Positions 56,173 to 64,000 of a stretch of DNA of 64,000 bases are shown here, piece by piece. This DNA comes from Galeruca laticollis. Lineage: Eukaryota > Arthropoda > Insecta > Coleoptera > Chrysomelidae. Position 1 is the stretch's first letter; each line of letters opens with the position of its first letter. Location of the stretch: assembly GCA_963921935.1 (NCBI GenBank), contig OY998185.1, forward strand, positions 32,766,487 to 32,830,486, in the 5' to 3' direction. The notes beneath the pieces were generated by a model. That model had not been told where the DNA came from and searched no databases. It was given only the letters and a program-made list of their open reading frames with translations. The position numbers and the translations under genes are program-made.

Positions 56173-58480
56173 GTGGCAGCCGTTAATGATAAACGTGCTT
56201 GTCTTAAGGTGGATATTTTAGGTGAAACTTTGTTAGGTCTTCTGGATTCGGGCCCTTCAAGAACTATTTTGGGAGGTAAGGGTTATGAGTTCATTTCTTG
56301 TTCAGGTTTGACATTGGATAAAAGTAGGTCGACTAATTGTACAGTGGCAAATGGTGATGTGTTACAGAGTATTGGAACCGTAGTGCTATCCGTGGTTTAG
56401 AGGGGTTGTATGCAGTTTATTGAGGCACCGGTTGTTCCTGAATTAACTCATATTATGATCCTTGGTGTAGATTTTTGGAATATAATGGGTGTCGTCCCAG
56501 ATCTTCGTCATGACGAATGGCACTTTTCGGCCGAACTCGTGTTGTTAAATCGTTTGAAACATGTGTTGTCTAGAACGGTTCTCATTCATTTGGAACAGCA
56601 GAGGCCTCAGGCCGTAGTTAATAGGAATGTGGTGATTATGGGAGAAGGGTGCACTGATAGGGTAAAACATGTGATAATAACGTCTAGTCTCCCCATAAAA
56701 CAGCAATATTATCGGGTTTACCCCGTTATACAGAGACACATTGACGCTGAACTGGATGAAATGTTGCAATTAGGTGTTGTTGAATCCAGTAATAGTCCGT
56801 GGACTTCTCCCATTATATTGGTCAAATAGAAGGATAATTCATACCGGTTTTGCGTGGACTATAGGAGGTTGAATGCCGTCATCTTTCGAGATTGTTATTC
56901 TCTCCTTTTGGTAACTGATACTCTCGAGAATCTGCATGAAGCCAATTATCTGTCGAGTCTGGATGTTAAGTCCGCTTATTGGCAAGTTACGGTAGCCGAC
57001 TCTTCGAGGCAATATACTTCTTTTATAGTGCCTAATAGGGGCTTGTTTCAAATCAAACGTCTACCATTTGATGTACATTACGCATCAGCTACTTGGCAGC
57101 GACTCATTGACAATGTTTTAGGCCACGATATCGAGCCCCATGTTTTAGTCTATCTCGATGACGTTGTTATTTGTACTCAAACTTTCGAGGAACATGTACG
57201 GGTATTCGAAGAGGTTTTTAAGAGATTAGCGGATGCTAAAATTACTATAAGCATGGATAAGTGTCAGTTCTGTCGTCCTGAAATGAAATATCTTGGGTAT
57301 GTAGTGGATAGTTTTGGGTTGCATGTGGATCCGGATAAGGTGAAGGCAATGCTGGAGTTACCGACCCCTCGTAATATTACGGAAGTTCGTCGTGTAGTTG
57401 GATTCTTCTCCTGGTACCGGAGATTTATACCTAACTTTTCAACCATCATGGTCCACATTACGGTTCTTCTGAGGAAAAATCGTCCTTTTGTGTGGTCTTC
57501 TGAATGTGATTCTTCCTTCCGTCGTGTTAAGGAATGTTTGGTTTCTGCACCGATTCTTACTTGTCCTCATTTAAGTGATCCTTTTATCGTACAGACCGAT
57601 AGTAATGGATATGGTTCAGGAGCTGTGTTGAGTCAGCCTCACGAGCATGGTGACAGGATTATTTGTTATCTGAGTAGATTCTTACTCGTCAGGAACGGAT
57701 CTTTTCAACTACTGAACGCGAATGTCTTGCTGTGATTTGAGCACTTGAACAAGTTCGACCCTATTTGGAAGGTGTCCTTTTTACGGTCATTGCGGACCAT
57801 TATAGTCTACTGTGGCTACAGAGTTGCAGACTCCGAAGGGTCGTCCAGGCCGATGTGCAGTCAAAATACAACAGTATAACTACCAAATTATACATCGTAA
57901 AGGTAGTGAACATGAAGTACCTGATGCTCTTTCCTGGGCCGTCCCTCTTGTTGACGAGGTGTCTGTAGAACTGTCTTCTGAAGAGGTAGCACCCCCTCGG
58001 TTGATCCTACCAGTGATAAGTGGTATTGTAAGATGGTCAATTGTGTAAATTGTAAACCCCCATGCAATTTCCGGCTTTGCGTGTGAAGGATAGTCTTCTC
58101 TACAAACATGTGGTGAATAGGTACACACAACCAATGTCGCCTGGTGAGTCTTAGAAACTAGTAGTTCTCAAATCTACTAGGCCGCGTATTATCTCGGAAG
58201 CCCATGTCCCTCCCACATCTGAACATACGGGTATTTATAAAACCTTCCACAGGGTTGCTGAACGTATTTATTGGCCGAAAATGAGACCATATGTTGCATG
58301 GTATTTTAATAGGTGTGGATTGTGTGTGCTGCGCATAAGGTGTGACAAGGGAAGCCTGTTGATGGCGTCTCATCCAAAGCCTAGCAGGCCGTGGGAACTG
58401 ATTTGTACAAATTTGATGAGGCTTCTTCCAAGGTCGAAACGGGGTAATTCTTTCCTCTCCAAGGTTTTAAAAGCAGATTG
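56173..58480 (+). pseudogene. Pol of the third gypsy: protease, RT, RNase H, integrase finger
   Basis: Protease has LLGLLDSGPSRTILG (DSG) and ILGVDFWNIMG, with a TAG at 56,398. The RT, entered after a TAG at 56,827, has FCVDYRRLNAVI, SLDVKSAYWQV and VLVYLDDVVICTQ (about 57,145-57,180), then PNFSTIMVHITVLLRKNRPF. RNase H (FIVQTDSNGYGSGAVLSQ) is followed by shifts in frame at about 57,700-57,830 and a segment reading IIHRKGSEHEVPDALSW. The integrase H-H-C-C finger lies at 58,200-58,330 (AHVPPTSEHTG ... NRCGLCVL). The sequence stops at about 58,480, where a minus-strand element abuts, so the integrase core is missing. Confidence 0.88.
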
Positions 58481-58492
58481 ACAGTCTTCGTC

Positions 58493-59420
58493 TCAATGGA
58501 AAGCTCTTGATTTTTCTGTGTGTCGAGTTGGAAGCTTGGCAGTATCCCCAAACTTCCTTATATATATTTTACAGTATGTGCAAAGTCCAAGGAAACTCCT
58601 AATTTGATGTTTGTCGGTTGGTTGCGGCCATTGCTGATTGGCAGCAATTTTCTCTGGATCCACCCCCACTCTTTCATTGCTCACTATATGACCTAGACAG
58701 ATGTACAGATCTCGAATAGCTGACATTTCATCGGGTTCAAGATAAGCCGGATAGTTTGGAGTCATTTGAATACGTTTTTCAAATTCTTCAGGTGTTCGTC
58801 AAATATCTTCCTCAGTACTACGATGTGTTCCAAATAGACCAGTCATGTGTTCCAAGACTAACCTCCCAAGACATTTTCCATGAGTCTTTCAAATATCGCT
58901 GGCACATTACAGGGTTCGAATTCCATGACGTTGAAATGCCATAATCCAGATCCGGAGGTGAAAGCAGTCTTCTCTTTGTCTTCTGGGTCAATTTCTGCTT
59001 GCCAATAACAGGACTTCAGGTGAACGGGGGAAAACAGTTTGCTGCCGGCCAATATGTCTAGCGTATCGTCGATTCGAAGCAGAGGAAAGCCGTCTTTCTT
59101 CGTCACGTTGTTTAGCTGTTGATAGTCCACGGATAATCTCGTTCTGTTTCTAAAGTCCAACTGGAAACCATGTAGATTCATTACGTCCATTCCCAGAATC
59201 ACGTCTTCTTCAGCGTCAGCTACGATTACCATATGCGTGAACTCTTCGGCGACAATTTCCACTTTAATTTGTGTCTCGCCGTGAACGTTGGAACTCTCAC
59301 CTCTGGCGGTCCGCAGTCGCAGTATCGTTGGTAAAAGCTTCTTGGGGTTTATTATCTCTGGTCGTATAATAGCTCTAGTTGCTCCAGTCTATACCAGCAA
59401 AGTATATTATTGCCATTCAC
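58493..59420 (-). pseudogene. Pol remnant of the fourth gypsy element
   Basis: The minus strand reads a protease with TGATRAIIRPEI, whose catalytic Asp codon is replaced by TAG, then ADAEEDVILGMDVMNLHGFQ. This runs straight into RT block SVDYQQLNNVTKKDGFPL, so the N-terminal RT segment between them is deleted. It continues LKSCYWQAEIDPEDKEKTAF and FERLMENVLGG, a stop, and a damaged YLDD region (about 58,840). After a frame change it reads ICLGHIVSNERVGVDPEKI and IRSFLGLCTYCKIYIRKF. It ends in the thumb/connection region at about 58,490. Confidence 0.85.
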
Positions 59421-59542
59421 TTCGCCATCTACATTTACATTGTCGCCGCGACATCTGAGAGAATCTATCAGTATGAGAGGGTCTTTGGAACGATCATGGG
59501 TCGATGCTGTCCCCTCGTAGCTGACCCGTTCTAGTTTTCCTG

Positions 59543-60730
59543 TTATTGGGGTTCTTCGTTTGCAGGAGACCTGGGGCGCTTACACGAACTGTGTACATGC
59601 CCTAGCTCGCTACAATTCCAGCATCCGATTTTTCTCGGCTTCTTATCCTTCATATTTTTTATCAAACTGTCGATTTGGTCAAATGTGTCCTCGTCGCCAT
59701 CCTCTCGGATGGTCCTAACTCTGTTATATCCCGAAGCCTTCGTTGCTGCGCCATATTCAAGAGCAGCTGTCAATGCATCAACTAATGTTTTGGGATGAGC
59801 TAAACGAAGCGTCCTCTGCATATGAAGATCACGTTAGCTATCAGTGAAAGCCTGGAAGCCCAGACATTCCATCATGTTCTCTGGTGCTGATGGATAAACA
59901 AATCGATCTAGTCGGGCAATTTCCACTTCATACTCCTGAAGGCATTCATCACGTTTCGGTTCTACAACTGGGATGTCCTAGATGTTCATGACCATATCGC
60001 TTGTGCAACCTCTTCTTCAGCTGCTCGAAGTTATCGGGTTCTTCCAACGGTATCGTCTGAAGTAAATCTAAGGCATCTACCCTAAGCGGGATAGTCAAGT
60101 TAACTGCCTTCTCCCTATGGGACCAATTATTCACTCTACCGGCTGCTTCAAACTGTTTTACATAATTAGTCTACGACATTTTCCCGTCGAACGTTGGGGC
60201 CTTGACACGGGTGAAACTGCAAATGTTTTCTACCTAAGCTATTATCTCTGGGTTGCTAGGTTTTGTTTGTTCGGCATTCTTTTCTTCTACTGGCGTGTCA
60301 TTTGTTCTTGAATCTGTTACCTTTCTCTCTAGTTCCTTGGTCCATGGTTGTCATTCTATTCTCCATTCTCTCGTCCATCGTAGTAATTGTATCCTCAATA
60401 TCCGATATAAGAGGCGAAATTTTATTTTCCACGTCAACGATAAGATATCGGCAGAAATATCGTTGTTCATAGTGAAAATCTTCTCGTCCACATCAGTAGA
60501 AATCTTGTCCATGTTAGCAGACATTTCGTTCTTCACATTATTTGAAATACTCTCTTCCATGGCAGAAATTGACTAAAATGTTTCTGTATCAAAGCGACCA
60601 TTTTCCAGTGCCACCTTAAGTCTTTCTACTAATTAACTTTTCTTACCGGGCGTTTCCAACTCACGATTTTCCAATTTTACCTTTAGGTCTCTCACTTTCA
60701 GGACACTTAGTCCCTTGGTCATTTTTTACG
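59543..60730 (-). pseudogene. Gag of the fourth gypsy: SAP-like N-terminus, coiled coil, zinc knuckle
   Basis: The minus-strand ATG at about 60,730 opens MTKGLSVLKVRDLKVKLENR, with LETPGKKS, a TAA, then LVERLKVALENG. This is a SAP-like helix-loop-helix of the same general form as in the first gypsy element. After a TAG follows a heptad-like region (MEESISNNVKNEMSANMDKI, TDVDEKIFTMNNDISADI), then capsid-like sequence (WSHREKAVNLTIPLRVDALD, NFEQLKKRLHKRYG), RLAHPKTLVDALTAALEYG and the zinc knuckle CWNCSELGHVHSSC (C-x2-C-x4-H-x4-C) near 59,590. Several frameshifts and stops disable it. Confidence 0.8.
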
Positions 60731-60750
60731 TAGCTATTTGTTTATAATGT

Positions 60751-60766
60751 CCTTCTTCTGACACCA
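60751..60766 (-). promoter_or_regulatory. Primer binding site, tRNA-Leu type
   Basis: The minus strand reads TGGTGTCAGAAGAAGG, matching the complement of the tRNA-Leu 3' end (TGGTGTCAGAAGTGGG) except near its end. It lies 1 bp from the LTR. Confidence 0.8.
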
Positions 60767-60767
60767 A

Positions 60768-61260
60768 CGTAATGTTTTTCTCATTCATTTAAAAGTTTTT
60801 ATTACGACGGCTGAGATAAATTGATGAACATGGTAAATCTACTCATTTATTTTTTTTATTCACTTAACTACTCACTAATTCATTTTAACGACACAGTATA
60901 TACACTTACACTAATTTATATAAACACTTCACTACTGTTTGTTCACTTAGACTTAATTTATATAAATACTTTACTATTTACTTCTTCCTTGTTAGTCTCA
61001 CGAGATCAAATTATAGACTAACTCCGTTGCAAGGTACTCTCTCTTATATATTAAGTGCCACTTATTCTGTAAACTTGTCGATTGCGGCTCCCAAAAACGA
61101 ACGATCTTCTTGGAAGTCTGTAGATAAAGATTAGCCATAAAAATAATGGTAAACAGTTCGATGAAATCTCTGTGCATTCGCCAAAATTTCAACTTTCATA
61201 CATAGCTTAGAGAGAGTCAGATTCAGGAGCAACATAAGTGTGCGATTTCGTAACATTACA
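60768..61260 (-). repeat. 5' LTR of the fourth gypsy element
   Basis: In element orientation it begins TGTAATGTTACG (61,260) and ends AACATTACG (60,768). TGTAATGTT and AACATTACG are inverted with one mismatch, the expected LTR terminal inverted repeat, and the primer site follows at once. The second LTR is missing, so duplication cannot confirm it. Confidence 0.7.
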
Positions 61261-62659
61261 TTCACTCTGAATGTATTGGAATGTATTCTAGAACAACCTG
61301 GCATTATCCGCTGAGACGTTGTTCCTACAGTAGAGAGCTGTAAGTTTGTCGTTACATAATCTTCGGATTCTGAGAGAAATGGAAGTTAGTTACCACAATG
61401 GTGGCCCACTAATGTTTGAATATGTAGGAGAGCCGGAACGTGACATCTTGAATAATATCGGAAGAAGGGTTCATCCTAACAATTTCATCCTTCCACGTAT
61501 AATAATATAGATTGAGCTGTGAAAATTTATTGTAATAATTCCAAGGATGAACGATATACAATTTCATTAGTGATGTGTGTTGTTGTAGTCATTCAGTCTG
61601 CAATAAAAGAATGTCGAAAGTATTGAATTCTAAATAGAGCATTCCATCCATTCTCATTTAAGATTAAATCAACATCTCTCATGCTTTTTTAACGTCAAAT
61701 ATGCAATTTTGACTGATATCTGATCCAGTGACTAATTTCTTCAAAACTCACCGCAGTTTCCCATTTTTATTTGTTATAACTATTGATTTATTTCTACATG
61801 TTTGATTACCAATTAACTCTAGGTGTCCTCAATACCTGTATCAAATATACAAATTTTTCTAGTTTATTGTACATTCAGACAAACTCCAAATTGAAATTAA
61901 ATCTATTAGATTCGTGAATATTTGCTACACTTATTTGGAAAAGAATCTAATGATCTGAACGGATTGTTTACTCCCAAACTTGGAGCGGAAAGTTTTCAAT
62001 GAAATTTTTATGACTCCAACCCTTGTAAAGAGCTAAAGCTTTTAGAAACTATCCTTTTATCAAGAAAAAGAATGTCTCATCTCACTCAGTGTAAATATAT
62101 TTTATTGAGTTTGGACAAGTTTCTCGCATTCCATAATAACGTCCACCTGCGAACTCTATTAACGTTTTTACGAACAAATGCACGTAGACGAATCCAACAA
62201 GAACGTGTTCTGAATATCTCAAAGGAAACTAGTGAAAAGTTAGGTAATGTTGCATCACAGCATGGAAGACATTATAGGATTTACACTGCGACCTTATACC
62301 CATCTCATATTTGATTGATATTGGGAAATAGTATTTATAACAATTTAAACAGAATAGTGCGATCCAACTGAAACAATTATTTATAATTTAATATGAAACA
62401 GTTAGTTTTAGCAATTTTGAAGATAATTACCAACAATTCTCTCAAAATTGTTGACAAATTACTTTTCTGTAGCTATGATCTAATATCATTTCACAAAAAC
62501 CTTTACTAAAATATGACATACACTCTGTTTAATTCTGGTCATAGTAAATCGTTTTTTATTTACCGTAGGATTCAGCTACCAATAACTGAATTGATGTATG
62601 CCGTTAAGCAATAATAAATAGTTTCTCATCGCAAGTTTTGTGTTTTGGTGTTATAAAGT
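61261..62659. other. Noncoding, no gene recognised
   Basis: AT-rich. An 80-codon plus-strand frame at 62,072-62,314 (FLAFHNNVHLRTLLTFLRTN, then basic) has no recognisable domain and may be a fragment of a decayed element. Confidence 0.4.
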
Positions 62660-62860
62660 GTACAGTTAAACGATGGAATGAAACCATATAATTTGTTTAA
62701 AACTTCATTTATTTGAACTAATATTTAATTTTAAACTGGTTGACACGTCTCACTAGCACAGTAGCTTTCTCAAAACGAATGAAGGTATAATATAAAAATG
62801 TTTTAATATATACAGTGCATAAATACAGAATTCTATTTACTAATGTTAACAAAGTAATGA
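62660..62860 (-). mobile_element. Penelope-like 3' noncoding fragment
   Basis: Homologous to 29,416-29,590 in the same orientation: shared ttatttgaactaat, gttgacacgtctcactagcacagtagc and tatatacagtgc, with an extra insertion of about 30 bp at 62,773-62,802. It carries the same stem-loop (minus strand CTACTGTGCTAG ... GAGACGTGTC). No coding part remains. It ends where LINE sequence begins. Confidence 0.75.
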
Positions 62861-62862
62861 CC

Positions 62863-64000
62863 TTTCAAGCAGTGAATGAAAGAATCTCAACAATTAGGAT
62901 TGAAAATAAGCAAGCAAATCTAAAAGTAATCAATGTTTACGCACCAACAGAGGACACAAATAGTAAAGACGAAGAAGAATTCTATGACAAACTGCAAGAG
63001 GTTTTAGAGAATATTTTTAAAAATGACATGAAACTAGTCGTAGGAGACTCCAATGCACAAATCGGAAAGGAGGAATATAACGAAAATGTTGCAGGCAAAG
63101 AAACGATACACGACAGGACAAACGACAATGGTTCAAGACTCTGTAATTTTGGGATGAGTACCGACACATTCATAATGAGTACCAAATTCAGACATGAAAA
63201 AAGAGCATAAAGTGACATGGACAAAACCAGGCTCCAATGAAGGGAATCAGATAGACCACGCACTCATATCAAGGAAATGGCTGAAAATAGTAGAAGATAA
63301 TCGTTCATTCAGAGGCGCTAATGTGGATTAGGATCATTTCTTAGTTGTGGTGATAATAAAAATAAAGATACTAAGGAACGTTAAAACGGAAAAACGTAAA
63401 AAACGGTGGAACATAGATAATATAAAAGAAGAACATACGGAAGAAAGATACAGAACAGACAAGTATTAATAGCTAGACTAACACAAGATCTAGATGAAAA
63501 TATAGAGAAAAACTGGGAGAACATGAAGAACAGTATTACCAAAACGGCCGAGGAAATACTAGGACAAAAAATGCAACAAGATGTGAAGAATAGTACGTAG
63601 AAGAATGTGAAACAAAAAGATCAAGCACGAAAACAATGGCTAAATACAGGAGGAGATACAGAACTGAAAGAATATATGAAAAAGAACAAAGAAGCTGACA
63701 AATGCTGTCAGAAGAAAAAAGCAGAGTGGATGAAGGTGTTAATGATGGAGATAGAAAGTGACAACCGAGATAATAATAACAAATCTCAAACGGAAGAAGG
63801 CAGCAGGGCCAGATGGAATAGTTAACGAACTGATAAAGAAAGGTGTCGAAGAACTGAAAAGAAAGATATATGAGTTACTCATAAACATATGGAAGAAAGA
63901 ACAAATGCCAGCAGAATGGCGTTTAGGTCTAACAATACCAATCCTGAAAAAAAGGAGACCACTCAAAATGCGATAACTACCGAGAAATAACCATGGTTAA
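62863..64000 (+). pseudogene. RTE-like LINE ORF2: endonuclease and start of RT, running off the window
   Basis: The endonuclease domain reads ANLKVINVYAPTEDTNSKDE, FKNDMKLVVGDSNAQIGKEE and HDRTNDNGSRLCNFG, then after a frameshift at about 63,205 VTWTKPGSNEGNQIDHALIS and NRSFRGANVD, a TAG, DHFLVVVIIK. These are the catalytic blocks of the exonuclease-endonuclease-phosphatase fold found in RTE-clade ORF2 and its host-annotated relatives. A basic linker follows, then RT blocks KKAAGPDGIVNELIKKGVEE and EQMPAEWRLGLTIPILKK, then a TAA, reaching the window edge. The first endonuclease motif is missing, so it is 5'-truncated. Confidence 0.87.

Larger units (their letters stand above)
58490..61260 (-). 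mobile_element. Fourth Ty3/gypsy element, minus strand, 3'-truncated
   Basis: In element orientation it has a 493-bp LTR (60,768-61,260), a tRNA-Leu-type primer site, a gag starting at 60,730, a damaged protease and a shortened RT. It ends at about 58,490 against the third gypsy. The 3' LTR, integrase and RNase H are absent. Confidence 0.85.

Noticed and set aside
1..64000. CRISPR arrays, bacterial operons, rRNA
   Set aside because: All tandem repeats found are satellite-like without spacers, and the sequence is eukaryotic with insect-type retroelements throughout.

Overview
The window is an AT-rich (roughly two-thirds A+T), gene-poor stretch of animal DNA, almost certainly from an insect. 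It has no operons, ribosome binding sites or tRNA/rRNA genes. I saw no host gene that I can name. Nearly all recognisable coding sequence belongs to transposable elements of families typical of insects: Ty3/gypsy, Ty1/copia with a Drosophila-copia-type half-tRNA primer site, R1-, I- and RTE-like LINEs, Penelope-like elements, and pogo- and mariner-like transposases. The species cannot be fixed from the sequence alone.

Layout. 1-3,050: noncoding, with a run of seven small hairpins sharing one loop sequence (255-605). 3,105-12,224: a nearly complete, young Ty3/gypsy element on the minus strand with 1.8-kb LTRs. Its Gag carries an N-terminal SAP-like domain, and its pol is broken once in the integrase. 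12,391-15,712: a second gypsy, plus strand, lacking most of gag and all of integrase. 15,712-19,225: a minus-strand R1-like LINE fragment, split by a 2.1-kb insertion that has (TA)n at both ends and a 4-bp target duplication. 19,237-21,870: a pogo transposase relic and a decayed LINE. 22,191-23,836: two Penelope 3' ends in a large inverted repeat. 24,700-31,770: unknown ORF fragments, a tandem duplication, and gypsy, mariner-like and Penelope relics.

32,555-36,325: an I-like LINE, minus strand, with endonuclease, reverse transcriptase and RNase H domains. 37,350-50,918: the most unusual feature, a candidate 13.6-kb element with terminal inverted repeats beginning CCCAATAAACACAC. Its two subterminal tandem arrays are unlike each other (about 121-bp units on the left, about 163-bp units on the right) and both are rich in ACGTT/AACGT motifs. 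A 4.9-kb copia element is nested inside it. 51,793-58,480: a third gypsy, plus strand, whose gag and protease are separated by 2.9 kb of noncoding DNA. 58,490-61,260: a fourth gypsy, minus strand, truncated, with a recognisable LTR, a tRNA-Leu-type primer site and another SAP-like Gag N-terminus. 62,660-64,000: a Penelope 3' fragment, then an RTE-like LINE that runs off the window.

The elements are nested and mutually truncated rather than cooperating, so this is a TE graveyard with a few young insertions. Points worth following are the CCCAATAAACACAC element, the shared-loop hairpin series, the (TA)n-ended insertion with a verifiable empty site, the repeated occurrence of SAP-like N-termini on gypsy Gags, and the hammerhead-like motif in the Penelope inverted repeat.
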